From the NCBI GenBank assembly GCA_922989275.2, contig OV277869.1, forward strand, positions 23,074,189 to 23,138,188: DNA of 64,000 bases. The letters are read 5' to 3'. Positions 1 through 64,000 of the stretch are shown here, piece by piece. Each line of letters starts with the position of its first letter. Position 1 is the first letter of the stretch. The notes under the pieces are model-generated. The model saw only the letters and a program-made list of their open reading frames with translations. It ran no database searches and had not been told where the DNA came from. Position numbers and translations under genes: made by a program. This stretch comes from Gari tellinella (taxonomy: Eukaryota; Mollusca; Bivalvia; Cardiida; Psammobiidae).

Positions 1-337
1 AACCTCTCAGCTTCATATCTCAGGAAGTAGAAGTATGATAATATAAACTATAAAACCACCTGCCACCATCCTGGTTGTTCCTTCGATACCAGGGCTCCAG
101 ATAAGGGTGAGTGAACTGAACAAATCGAGCAATTACTCACTCATTTAAGCACTAAATCCTATGGTGCTACTACTCATTAGAATCGTCTCTTCGAGACGAT
201 TCTAATGAGTAGTGACACCATAGGGTTTAACCCTTTCCCCAATAAAAGCGACTTTTAGCGCAATAAATTTATTCCTCCGCTAAAGAAAATAGTTCCAATT
301 TATACAGTCATGAATATAATTGATAATAGTTATTTTT

Positions 338-1605
338 AGCTCACCTGAGCCAAAGGCTCAAGGTGAGCTATTGGGATGGCCCTGTGTCCGTCGTCCGTCG
401 TCGTCCGTCGTTAGTCGTGCGCCGTCCGTCGTCGTTAACAATTGCTTCAAATGACATCTCCTCCTATACCGCTTGACAGAATTCAACCAAACTTTACAGA
501 AATGTTCCTTGGGTCAAGCTCTTTCAAATTTGTTCAAAGAATTAAAAACAATGCAGAACTCTGGTTGCCATGGCAACCAAAGTGAAAAAATAAGGAAATC
601 TTAAAAAATCTTCTTGTCAAAAACTGCAAGGGCCGGAGCTTAGATATTTGGCACATAGCATCATCCACAGGTCCTCTATCAAGTTTGTTCAAATTATGCC
701 CCTGGGGTCAAAATTGGCCCCGCCCCGGGGGTCACAGTTTTACATTGAGTTATATAGTGGAATTTTCAAATGTCTTCTTCTCTGAAACTAATGTGGCCAG
801 AGCTTTGATATTTGGCATGGTGACACTTCTAGATGTCCTATACCAAAATTGTTCAAACAGTTTTGGTCGATTGCATAACTAGGTCACAGGAGCTAAAAAT
901 AGATTTTTTTCATTGAAAACTTAAAAAATCTTCTTGTCTGAAACTGCAAAGGCCAGAGCTTAGATATTTGGCACATAGCATCGCCTACAGGTCCTCTATC
1001 AAGTTTGTTCAAATTATGCCCCTGGGGTCAAAGTTGGCCCCGCCCCGGGGGTCACAGCTTTACATAGAGTTATATAGTGAAATTTTCATACGTCTTCTTC
1101 TCTGAAACTAATATGGCCAGAGCTTTGATATTTGGCATGTTGACACTTCTAGATGTCCTATATCAAAATTTTTCAAATGGTTCCGGTCGATTGCATAACT
1201 AGGTCACAGGAGCTAAAAATAGATTTTTTTCAATGAAAAGTTAAAAAATCTTCTTGTCTGAAACTACAAAGGCCAGAGCTTAGATATTTGGCACATAGCA
1301 TCGCCTACAGGTCCTCTATCAAGTTTGTTCAAATTATGCCCCTAGGGACAAAATTGGCCCCGCCCGGGGGGGGTCACAGTTTAACATAGAGTTATAGAGT
1401 GAACTTTTCAAACGTCTTGTTCTCTGACACTAATATGACCAGAGCTTTTATATTCGGTATGGTGACACTTTTAAATATACTTTACATATTTTGTTCAAAT
1501 TGTTCTGGTCTGTTGCATATCTAGGTCAGTCCTGGACATAAATCATTATCTCCATTTTTTCAGCTATTCTCAGGTGAGCGAAATATGCCCCATGGGGCTC
1601 TTGTT
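338..1605 (+). mobile_element. pearl-like element C1 with tandem core
   Basis: Starts AGCTCACCTGAGCCAAAGG, then a GTCCGTCG-rich lead, and ends CTCAGGTGAGCG ... GGGGCTCTTGTT. Between them is a tandem core of about 160-bp units. It sits inside family A without a clear target duplication, consistent with a Helitron-like/pearl mechanism (inference). No transposase frame is present. Confidence 0.75.
601..1560 (+). repeat. dimeric tandem core of C1 (3 x 320 bp, 6 x about 160 bp)
   Basis: Units begin at 601, 921 and 1241 (TTAAAAAATCTTCTTGTC). Each 320-bp unit is made of two diverged halves that share the order CTTCTxxTCTGAAACT, GGCCAGAGCTT, ATATTTGGCA, TCAA(A/G)TTxGTTCAAA and GGTCACAG. That is a higher-order repeat: a dimer amplified three times. 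Confidence 0.85.
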
Positions 1606-1626
1606 AGTTTACTTGCAGATTATAGC

Positions 1627-1877
1627 TTAACCATTTGAACCCTAGTCCCGCATATAGGCGTCCTTTTCAAACAGTATGCATGTGAAAAGTGCACTTATGC
1701 TATGCAAACAGTGAATACCCAGATCAAAGGGCTCTTTACAGAGCCCTCTGATCTGGGTCTTCACTGTTTGTCATAATGACAAATATTGACAAAAACAACC
1801 CTTAAAAGTCAGAAATGGACTATACTCAAATGGAAACTGGAGTTGTCCAAATTAAGTTTTAGGGAGGAAAGAGTTAA
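1627..1877 (+). mobile_element. family B TTAA MITE nested in family A
   Basis: TTAA at 1627-1630 and 1874-1877. Starts CCATTTGAACCCTAGTCCCG and ends TTTAGGGAGGAAAGAG, with the palindromic core CAAACAGTGAATACCCAGAT / ATCTGGGTCTTCACTGTTTG. It occupies the TTAA of the family A motif TAGCTTAAAGCAGG, so the target site can be read directly. Confidence 0.9.
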
Positions 1878-2108
1878 AGCAGGTTGAAAGTAAAGGCACA
1901 TTCTGCTTTACTTTCAACCAACTTTAAGTAGCCATCTATCTTTAAAACTAGAAACAGGCTATGAAGTAAAGGGTTAAAGCAGAAATAAAGATTTTAGTGT
2001 TCGAAATACTTACCTTATCTGGAGCCCTGTTGATACTGTCAAACAAGAGGAATATGCTAAAAACCTCTTCATTGCTTAGTTTTCAAAGATTTTAATACCA
2101 ATGGTTGC

Positions 2109-2369
2109 TTAACCCATTTATTCCATAGATAATGCCTTTTTACGCATAGATCAAAGTAATTCTACACTGAAGAAAATAGTTTTACTTTATGTCATGAGTA
2201 TTTATCATAAGAAATAGTTTCTGTATTTTATCAGATGATACTAGATAGCTTAAGTAAGCTTTAAAAAAAGCAGAATGCACCTCAAGGAGCGTTCTGCTCT
2301 ACTTTCAACCTGCCTTAAGTGACCACCTACCTTCAATACTAGAAACAAGCTGATGGAGTAAAGATTTAA
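2109..2369. mobile_element. family A TTAA MITE
   Basis: TTAA on both sides. Right arm of the core reads GAGCGTTCTGCTCTACTTTC. Diverged from consensus, so an older copy. Confidence 0.75.
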
Positions 2370-2521
2370 ACAAGGAGCTGTCTGCTTAACTTTGAGCCTC
2401 TACCTCACTTTGAGGATGCAGGATAAATTTACTTTCTGACAGGGCATGGTAGAAGTGTCGTTTGTCTTCATTAAAGAATATGTAGAGGTGCCAAAAAGCA
2501 TTTCTATGTGGTTAAACGGTT

Positions 2522-2813
2522 AAATAACCCATTACCCCACAAATACACCTTTTTACGCCTTTGATTTATTCCTCAATGGAAGAAAACAGTTCCGCTTTAT
2601 ACAGTCATGAATGTGTACCTTTGGAAATATTCTCTATATTCTTAAGGATTATAGCTTAAAGCAGGCTGAAAGTAAAGCAGAATGCGCCTCAAGGCGCATT
2701 CTGCTTTATTTTCAACCTACTTTAAGTGGTCACCCATATTAAAAACTGAAAACAGGCTATGGGGTAATGTGATAAAGGTGCCAAAAGGCTTTTCTATGGG
2801 GTAAAGAGTTAAT
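2522..2813. mobile_element. family A MITE inside the remains of another
   Basis: A well-kept copy (CCCATTACCCCACAAATAC to CTATGGGGTAATG) is flanked on both sides by similar GTGCCAAAAxGCxTTTCTAT pieces followed by GGTTAA/AGTTAA, as if inserted in, or duplicated with, the end of another copy. Confidence 0.6.
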
Positions 2814-2845
2814 TCAGCAACCACCTGTTGAGAACTGTGATGTTT

Positions 2846-2860
2846 GGGGGGGGGGGGGGG
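2846..2860 (+). repeat. poly-G tract (15)
   Basis: Fifteen consecutive G bases after GATGTTT. Simple repeat; G-quadruplex potential but likely slippage-prone and uncertain in length. Confidence 0.9.
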
Positions 2861-3152
2861 TTACAAAGGGATAAGCAATGTATAACTGTAGCCTAATCTC
2901 TACCTGTTCAACCACTTGTCTTGATTCTGGCTGTTCCCAGGCTCTGTATCTTACCTGTTCATCTCTTTGTTCACATGGAATCCATATAGAATTGATTTAT
3001 AACACAATAAACTTTCAGAAATATCAACTAGGATCAGAATGGGAGAACATGTTTTATTAGGGTTGCATAGAAACCAGGTACCCTGCCAAACAGTATTGGA
3101 ATGATTTTTGCTTGGGTTAACACATTTGTGAGAAAAAGATACTTTTATACTT

Positions 3153-3420
3153 TTAACCCATTAATCCTAAAATAGTACTATATGCCTTTTAACCCCTATA
3201 ATTTATTCATCCATTGAAGAAATAGTTCACTTAATTGCTACAATTGAGAATATTCACCATAAGAATGATTTTCTATATCCTAGCAGATGGTAGATTAAAG
3301 CAGGCTTAAGGTATAGCAGAATGTGCCTTTAGGCAAAAAATGTGCCTTAATTTACTTAAACCTGCTTTAAGTGGTCACCTGTCCTTAAACCTAGAAATAG
3401 ACTATGGGGTAAAGGGTTAA
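3153..3420. mobile_element. family A TTAA MITE
   Basis: TTAA at 3153-3156 and 3417-3420, ending ACTATGGGGTAAAGGG. The core hairpin is decayed (ATGTGCCTTTAGGCAAAAAA). Confidence 0.75.
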
Positions 3421-3644
3421 AGGTTCAGGCAGTGTCAGGATATACAACCATCCACTTGCTGTAATCTAGCTGTGAAAACAAATTTCATATCTGTCGAAAA
3501 TTAACAGGACTGTAGGTGAACTAATCATTTTCAGTAAGAATGCAACTATACTATTTTAAATATGAAGATCATATTTAGATGAAATCTGTAAGGGAATCTG
3601 TCAGAACCACATGTTCACAAGCTTGTTTTCCGGGATGAGTGGGT

Positions 3645-3859
3645 ATAGTAAACCTCTCTATTACGGCCACTAAAATGAGGACTGATTGATTGATCTACTA
3701 TAAAAGACAGGTGACATCTTAATGCAAGGTGACAGAAAAACAGAAAGCTCCAAAAGGAGCTTTCTGTTTTACTGCCACCATGCTTTAAGCAGATACCTGT
3801 CGAAAACACCTAATAATCATCACACTTTAATGGAAGTTATAATAGAGAGGTTTTACTGT
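3645..3859. mobile_element. family E pogo/Tigger-like MITE
   Basis: Ends TAGTAAACCTCTCTATTACG and AATAGAGAGGTTTTACTGT, with hairpin core GGTGACAGAAAAACAGAAAG / CTTTCTGTTTTACTGCCACC. TA-bounded TIRs of this type suit the pogo/Tigger branch of Tc1-mariner (inference). Confidence 0.8.
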
Positions 3860-3953
3860 TTTGGCCAGAATAAAAAACGAGAACTGATGTAAAATGTATA
3901 CAAAGGGTTTCAGAGCCGATATTCAGTTTTGAAAGTGTTGACTATCAACAAAC

Positions 3954-4161
3954 TTAACCCATTTCAGTGCATTTTACACTTTTAACTTATTGCTTTACTC
4001 AAGACAATATTGGTTTCACCTTATACAGTCATTAATATATGCATGATAAATATTTTTTATAACCTAGCAGATTGTAGCTTTAAAGGCACTTCTGCTTTAC
4101 TTTCATCCTATTGGTCACCTTTTTTCAAAACGAAGAAACAGGCTATGGGGTAAAAGGTTAA
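3954..4161. mobile_element. family A TTAA MITE, internally shortened
   Basis: TTAA both sides; right end GGCTATGGGGTAAAAGG. Only one arm of the core palindrome is left (GGCACTTCTGCTTTACTTTC). Confidence 0.75.
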
Positions 4162-4618
4162 GTACATAAACAAATTACCTTGGAGGTAAAAGGCCATGAA
4201 ATTTATAATTAATGATTTTACCCATAGCATGCTATAAATAATATCTGCTTTAACATTAAAGTCTGCATCATAGTTGTCGAATTAAGTTTTGACATCTTTA
4301 TGTCTAAAGAAAACAAATTATGAGTGTCAAACAGATGCTGAGAGTTTCAGAACTTGAAATGGGATTCAAATGTTCTAGATGTGTTCATGTACATTTTGTA
4401 GAACAGTTTCAGAACTTATTGTTATTCTGCATGTGTTCCGGAACAGTTCTGGATCTGTTTCAGAACTTGTAAGTTTCACAAACAAGTGAATATTATACAT
4501 ACACAAACAACAACAACAACACCCAGGACAACACAGCCATGTGACTTTCATGTTTTCTTTTTATTTATACTTTAAAATGGGAATGTGGCAAACAATAAAG
4601 ACTAAGTATGGACATCAC

Positions 4619-4835
4619 TTAACCTATTATTCCATAATCTGTTTCTAGTATTTAAGACAGGTGATCACTTAAAGTAGGTTTTCAGCCTGCGCTAAGGTAG
4701 CATCTGCTAGAATATAAAATATATTTCTTTTAATACATATTCATAACTATATGAAATTCAGAATTGAAAATATTTCTTCAACGGAGGAATAAATTAAAGG
4801 TTTAAAAATGTGTGTTCTATGGAGTAATGGGTTAA
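4619..4835. mobile_element. family A TTAA MITE
   Basis: TTAA at 4619-4622 and 4832-4835, from CCTATTATTCCATAATCTG to TCTATGGAGTAATGGG. The following TTAA also starts a G-like end (CCCTTCTCCTGCG), so two elements share one target site. Confidence 0.75.
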
Positions 4836-4945
4836 CCCTTCTCCTGCGATAAACATGGCTCATTTTAACACAATGTAGACCCAGATCAGTTAGCTTTCTG
4901 CATTACTTTATTCCTACATAATATAGACTCTGTAGCCACCTGACT

Positions 4946-5063
4946 CCAAGGTTATAAAGCGTTAGAGTTGAGTCTTAGTTTGTTCTAAAGTCTTAACTCA
5001 AATTTGACCAATCAAATGCTTGAGAATGACTTCAGACTCAACTCATAAGCTTTATAACCTTGG
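4946..5063. mobile_element. short TIR element (CCAAGGTTATAAAGC ends)
   Basis: Inverted ends CCAAGGTTATAAAGC and GCTTTATAACCTTGG enclose inner inverted pieces (GAGTTGAGTCTTAG / CTTCAGACTCAACTC). Related sequence occurs near 29154-29560. Class unknown. Confidence 0.65.
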
Positions 5064-5699
5064 ACCCTGAAAATCATTTAAACAATAATTATATTTTGGT
5101 AACATCGAGAATGTCAGTGATAAAAAAATATGGTTTTTACCCATTTATGCCTGGATATTGCAATGAACTCTCCCTGTATACTTGCTGGATCGAATATTTC
5201 ATTGTAGATATACAAGCGTGATCTAAATACACTGCAGCGTTTGTCTATACAGAAAATATTTCATTTGATATAGCAAATAGTGCAGACCCTGATGAAACAT
5301 AGTGTAATGCGGCGTCTCATCTGGGTCTTCACCATTTTATTCTTTCCCTTAACCCACATGCCTGAAGCGCCCAGGCCAAAAGGTTGCAGATTCTGGATCA
5401 GGCAAGTGATATTTGCATCAGAATTTGACATAATATTATTACGATTAAAAAGCAGTTTTTGCCTGGTTTTGGCAATTGGGCTGAAAAAGGCTTCAATGGT
5501 TAATAGTGAGCCTTATTTTTAAAAAGTTTGCAGAATTGTTTTGCAGCTCTAGACACTATTGGGCTGGACAAACAATTCTGCAAACTTTCTAAACATTTTA
5601 GTCTCATATAAGGTTCATCTGGGGAAGAAAAGATTCAGTGTAGAACAGTGAGTTGTCCTTCATAAACTTTCTTTATCACTTTCATCCTTTATTTTGCAA

Positions 5700-5900
5700 C
5701 TTGTGTCAGCTGCTACCGTTCTAATAATAAATTTTTCAACATTTCTTTTCAAAACAGGGTCAGAGTGTCAAATAGTTTGGATCCAGATGAGACGCCGCGT
5801 GATGCGGCGTCTCATCAGGATCCAAACTGTTTGCACAGATAATCACGGTTCCGCCGCTTGCGTGCAAAGAGTTAAGCTACGGAGGAGAGGGTTAAATGTC
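5700..5900. mobile_element. F-like MITE
   Basis: Core hairpin GATGAGACGCCGCGTGATGC / GCGGCGTCTCATC flanked by AGTTTGGATCCAGA and AGGATCCAAACTGTTTGC. Ends decayed near AGAGTTAA and GGGTTAA. Confidence 0.65.
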
Positions 5901-6409
5901 TGTAGTTGCCGGCCAGTAATGCTGTGTTAGTATCTAAATTACAGATTATCTGGGCTGAATTACTGCTTACCCTTTGCCCTGACAAGTCTGACTAGACAAA
6001 CAGTTCACAGTGGGGATACAGATCAGATTCTGAGCTACTTGGAATCATGAACAGGTTCCAGACGGTTTGAAGCTCTTTGCAAGGTTTTGCTAGTCATAGG
6101 ATATCTCAAAGAATTGGAAATGTTAAATTCGGGGATACTATTAAAGTATATAGACTCTAATTTAGCATGATACGGGTTAATTACGGCTAATTGCTCAATG
6201 ATCACTTGTACATGGGATATATAACTAGTGTATATGTATAGATAATAAAGGCATAAATGAGTGGAGAGTGAGAGAAATGTCACAGCGTGCATTATATTGC
6301 TTGGGTGGTTCAAAATCATCAGGATGGAAACTTTAAACTCCTACTTAATGCTGAAATTCCACTTTTGAGAAATGGCTTGGTAATGTTGATTTTTGAGGCA
6401 GAAATATTT

Positions 6410-6700
6410 AACCCTTTACTCAATAGCTTGTTTCTAGTATTAAGGTGCATTCTGCATTACTTTTAGCCTGCTTTAACCCATTACCCCATATGGGTAAATA
6501 GGTGACCACTTAAACCAGGTTCTGCTTTACTTTCAGCCTGCATTAAGCTACCATCTGCTAGAACGTAGAAACTATTTCTTATGATATGAAATTGAAACTA
6601 TTTTCTTCAGTGTAGGAATATATTAGAGGCGTAAAAAGGCGTATTTATTGGGTATGGGAATGGGTATATCTGTGTATCTATGGAGTAATAGGTTAGATAT
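6410..6700. mobile_element. family A MITEs, one inside another (diverged)
   Basis: Opens TTTAACCCTTTACTCAATAG; a second left end CCCATTACCCCATA begins at about 6477, at the TTTAA that follows AGCCTGC in the first copy. Closes TCTATGGAGTAATAGGTTAG. Confidence 0.65.
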
Positions 6701-6827
6701 ATAGCATTCAGCGCAGACATTGATCACAATCCACACTGTGTGCAAGGGATACATATAATAGTATGCCACAGTTGAAGGACACCTGGCTGGGCTAAACACT
6801 GAGCTCAAGGATGTAACAGCAGATCTT

Positions 6828-7165
6828 TAATCCATTACCCCAAAGCCTGTTTCTAGTATTGAAGATAGATGATCACTTAAAGTAGGCTGAAAGTAAAGCA
6901 GAATGCGCTTTAAGGTGCACTCTGCTTTACTTTCAACCTGCTTTAACCCATTACCCCATAGCCTGTTTCTAGTTTTAAAGAAAGATAATCACTCAAAGGC
7001 GCATTCTGCTTTACTTTCAGCCTGCTTTAATCTTTTATCTGTTAGGATACAGAAAATATTTGATATGATACAAATTCATGACTATTAATTGGTATTATTA
7101 TGTTCTTCAGTGAAGGAATAAATTATAGGCGTAAAAAGGCGTTTTTATTGGGGAATGGGTTAAGC
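6828..7165. mobile_element. family A MITE with a second A copy inserted in its core
   Basis: The first copy starts AATCCATTACCCCAAAGCC; at about 6945 a new left end CCCATTACCCCATAGCC follows CCTGCTTTAA, that is, the TTAA of the outer copy's own palindrome. The right end is TTATTGGGGAATGGGTTAA. Confidence 0.7.
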
Positions 7166-7179
7166 TACAAACTTCTATT

Positions 7180-7400
7180 AACCATTTCCCCCCATAGAAA
7201 TGCCTTTAAGCACTTTCAATTTATTCCGCCACTGAAGAAATTAGTACCAATTTATAGATTCATGAACATTAACCATAAGAAATATTTTATATTTCCTTGT
7301 AGACTGATTTAAAGCAACCTTAAGGTGCATTCTCCTTTACTACCAACCTGCTTTAAGTGGTCACCTGTCTTCAAAACTAGATGCAAGCTATTGGGTAAAA
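7180..7400. mobile_element. family A MITE, diverged
   Basis: From TTAACCATTTCCCCCCATAG to AAGCTATTGGGTAAAAAATT, with one core arm (GGTGCATTCTCCTTTACTAC). Confidence 0.65.
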
Positions 7401-7595
7401 AATTCACCCTATGAATCCTATAGTCTATAATAGTGTATCCTATATATGTATGTTTTGCTAAATGTGTACTTGTGAAGAGAATACACGGTGTCCTATTCAA
7501 AAGTGTAGAACACAATTTAGTCGAAGCGCTGATTTTTCTTGCAGTAAACAGAATGGAATTAAAGAGCTTTTAAAGATTTTATTGTGTATTTTCAG

Positions 7596-62257
<54,662 letters not shown>

Positions 62258-62345
62258 CTATAGGCTTCAGTGATATAGCTGCTCAACTAGGTCCTTCACA
62301 ACAGAATATACAGTAAAACCTCTCCAGTACCACCACTAAATTGTG

Positions 62346-62800
62346 TTAACCCATTACCCCATAGCCTGTTTCTAGTTTGAAGATAGGTGACCACTTAACC
62401 CTTTGAACCCTAGTCCCGCATATAGGCGTCTTTTCAAACAGTGTACACGTGAATAGTACACTTGTCGTGTGCAAACAGTGAAGGCCCAGATCAGAGGGCT
62501 CCGAAAGGAGCCCTCTGATCAGGGTCTTCACTATTTGTCAGTAATGCAAAATTGACAAAAACAACTCTTAAAAGTCAGAAATGGACTAGACAAAAATCGA
62601 AACTGGAATTGTCCATTTAAAGTTTCAGGGAGGAAAGAGTTAAAGCAGGTTACTTCCAGCCTGCTTTAAGCTATTCTCTGCTAAAATACAGATAATATTT
62701 CTGGTGATACATATTCATGACTGAATAAATTTGACATTTTCTTTCAGTGGAGGAATAAATTAGTGGCATAAAAAGGCGTATTTATAGGGTAAAGGGTTAA
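62346..62800. mobile_element. family A MITE, middle layer
   Basis: TTAA 62346-62349 and 62797-62800. CCCATTACCCCATAGCCTG to TTTATAGGGTAAAGGG. Confidence 0.9.
62395..62643 (+). mobile_element. family B MITE, inner layer
   Basis: TTAA 62395-62398 and 62640-62643. It splits family A exactly at GTGACCACTTAAAGCAGG, with the TTAA present on both sides. Confidence 0.93.
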
Positions 62801-63569
62801 CTATTAGGGGTTTCACACAGGTGACTGCTTACAGCAAGGTCACACATAAACAGAAAGCTCCTTAAGGAGCTTTCTGTTTTACTGTAACCTTGGTTTAAAC
62901 TGTCACCTGTCTTTTATGCAGTTAATTAGCCTTCTTTATAGTGGTCTTAATAGAGAGGTTTTACCATATTGAAAATCAGTGCTTCAGACCACAGTGAGTA
63001 AATGGAACAACTCCCAATATTGCCTTCATTAATGTTTCAACCAAACTCTGTGTTGTGACTACTCATTATAACCATTCTCTTTGAGATGATTTTAATGAGT
63101 AGTCACATCATAGGGTTTGGTGGAGACATATTACGATGCTGGTAGCTAGAGTTTTCACCTTATCTGGAGCTCTGTTGAAATAGAATGTCTTGCAAAGCAA
63201 TTGATGCCTGTGTCAAGTATTGGCTGGTCATGAAAAAGATTAGGACCAATTGCATGGTCTGTTCAAACTGCCATCTTGTACTGAAATGGACTCTCCTGTT
63301 TTCTGTTAAATGATCAGTGTACAATGACACTTAAGGGATTGTCCCAACAATACTAAAGTGATAAACAGTGTAGACCTAGATCAGAGGGCTCCTTCAGGCG
63401 CCCTCTGATCTTGATCTACACTGTTTGCACTGAACAAATAAATCTGGTTCCAGCACGTTAAGGGTTAATACATAAATCACAAGTTTTGAACAAATGTAGT
63501 CAGTGAAGAGTATAAATTTCCATACCTCTGAAAATACCTCTTATATTCACATGATGTATAATCTAAGTG

Positions 63570-63672
63570 TCAGTTTGGATCCAGATCAGACACTTGGGTA
63601 GCTATGTATTATCAAGACATGAAGTGTTAGTTTGGATCCAGATCAGACACTATGTATTATCAAGACATGAAG
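63570..63672 (+). repeat. direct duplication, about 52-58 bp
   Basis: AGTTTGGATCCAGATCAGAC ... ATGTATTATCAAGACATGAA appears twice in a row; the first copy has a 6-bp extra piece (TTGGGTAGC). Confidence 0.88.
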
Positions 63673-64000
63673 TGTCCGAGTTGAGCAGCTGTATCACTGC
63701 ATGACCTTGAGGTCATGGGGGAACTCATCTTTTGTAAGTCATCACTTGTGTTTAGCAGCCATTCTCTAACCAAGCATGGAGACCTCATAATGAGAGGTGA
63801 TTGGTTAATGCAGAATAAAATTAAAACTTGATCCTTAACCATTTCCCCCATAGAAGTACCTTTGAGCACCTCTACCTACACATTAATAAATTAATGCCCC
63901 ACAGAGGAGCAGTGAGTGGCAATTTGGAACACAGGTGGCAGCGTTAAACAAGATGAAAGTAAAGCAGAAAGCAGGAGCGTTCTGTTTTACTTCATCCTGC

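Larger units (their letters stand above)
227..1977. mobile_element. family A TTAA MITE nested in D, itself split twice
   Basis: Bounded by TTAA at 227-230 and 1974-1977. The left piece runs to 337 (typical ATTTATTCCTCCGCTAAAGA and ATACAGTCATGAATAT), is broken by element C, resumes at 1606 with GCAGATTATAGC, is broken again by family B at 1627-1877, then finishes with AAAGCAGGTTGAAAGTAAAG ... AGGCTATGAAGTAAAGGG. Removing both insertions restores an ordinary A copy. Confidence 0.85.
90..2029. mobile_element. family D hAT-type MITE split by a nested family A element
   Basis: The left part (90-226) has CAGGGCTCCAGATAAGGG and the hairpin core around ATTAGAATCGTCTCTTCGAGA. The right part (1978-2029) resumes with AGCAGAAATAAAGATTTTAG and ends CTTATCTGGAGCCCTG. 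Together they make one normal D copy of about 190 bp. Flanks TTCGATAC and TTGATACT are a near-match 8-bp duplication. The interruption is exactly at TTTAA, where other D copies read TAGGGTTTAATGCAGA. Confidence 0.85.
1..7595 (+). other. upstream intron or flank of PAR-3, repeat-filled
   Basis: No coding exon recognised. It holds the four-level nest at 90-2029, family A copies at about 2109-2369, 2522-2813, 3153-3420, 3954-4161, 4619-4835, 6410-6700, 6828-7165 (two, one inside the other) and 7180-7400, a family E copy at 3645-3859, a truncated G-like piece after 4835, a TIR element at 4946-5063 and an F-like element around 5700-5900. PAR-3 N-terminal exons may lie further upstream; very short exons here cannot be excluded. 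Confidence 0.7.
62309..62968. mobile_element. family E MITE, outer layer of a triple nest
   Basis: TACAGTAAAACCTCTCCAGT at 62309, interrupted after ACTAAATTGTG by TTAA, resumes at CTATTAGGGG ... GGTGACTGCTTACAGCAAGG and ends AATAGAGAGGTTTTACCATA. Confidence 0.88.
62258..64000 (+). other. PAR-3 3' UTR / downstream flank
   Basis: About 50 bases of unique sequence follow the stop before a triple nest (62309-62968). Then D at about 62990-63180, a naked B-type hairpin at 63357-63430, a direct duplication at 63570-63672 and A-like ends after 63836. AATAAA motifs at about 62724 and 62753 lie inside repeats, so the polyadenylation site is not determined. No new gene is seen. Confidence 0.65.

Noticed and set aside
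2846..2860. Poly-G tract as a regulatory G-quadruplex
   Set aside because: A single homopolymer run of uncertain assembled length with no promoter context.
1..7595. PAR-3 CR1 (N-terminal oligomerisation) exons in the upstream part
   Set aside because: No frame matches the conserved N-terminus; most of the sequence is accounted for by MITEs.
63660..63869. Minus-strand 69-codon frame near the window end as a gene
   Set aside because: Low complexity and partly within a directly duplicated, A-like repeat region; no splice or domain support.

Overview
This window is animal genomic DNA that holds most of one gene, a PAR-3 (Pard3/Bazooka) cell-polarity scaffold, on the + strand. The base composition is AT-rich and the introns are packed with hundreds of bases of short palindromic transposons. 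The organism is most likely a bivalve mollusc. The evidence is the pair of tandem-core elements that begin with AGCTCACCTGAGC and end with CTCTTGTT, which resemble the 'pearl' type known from bivalves, and the great load of TTAA-flanked miniature elements. A dreissenid mussel is my best guess, but this is a memory-based impression and not proven by the sequence.

Gene layout: 19 coding exons run from 7596 to 62257. Every intron is GT-AG, and the phases join without a break over 4077 nt (1358 codons plus a TGA stop). The window starts inside an upstream intron or flank, so the N-terminal CR1/PB1-like oligomerisation domain is missing and probably lies before base 1. In order the exons encode: a conserved pre-PDZ segment (7596-7787), a proline/lysine linker, PDZ1 (12467 to about 13345), PDZ2 (about 13752-14410), PDZ3 (about 20175-24855), the aPKC-binding CR3 motif FGRQSMSEKR (27242-27375), a NESFRAA motif (37716-37925), a 45-nt microexon (41062-41106), a basic LKGFFKFGFGRK membrane-binding-like segment (47283-47945), Q-rich coiled coils (48499-49448) and a Pro/His/Tyr-rich tail (61675-62257). 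No other host gene is supported.

Introns: coding sequence is about 6% of the window. The rest is largely (1) TTAA-flanked MITEs with TIRs starting CCC, called here families A, B, F and G and resembling non-autonomous piggyBac-type elements; (2) hAT-type MITEs, family D, with CAGGGCTCCAGATAAG ends, some with 8-bp duplications; (3) TA-flanked pogo/Tigger-like MITEs, family E, with CAGTAAAACCTCTCTATTA ends; (4) two pearl-like tandem-core elements, family C; (5) a dead Tc1/mariner element, a second hAT element, a LINE fragment, a tRNA-derived SINE and several minisatellites.

The most interesting signal is in these repeats. MITEs sit inside one another at their own TTAA sites, up to four deep (90-2029). 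The two arms of the palindromic cores co-vary. The same palindromic core occurs between the TIRs of apparently unrelated superfamilies (TTAA-type A and TA-type E; a second core is shared by B, F and G). All repeat calls are from reading the sequence, with approximate edges where the element is decayed.
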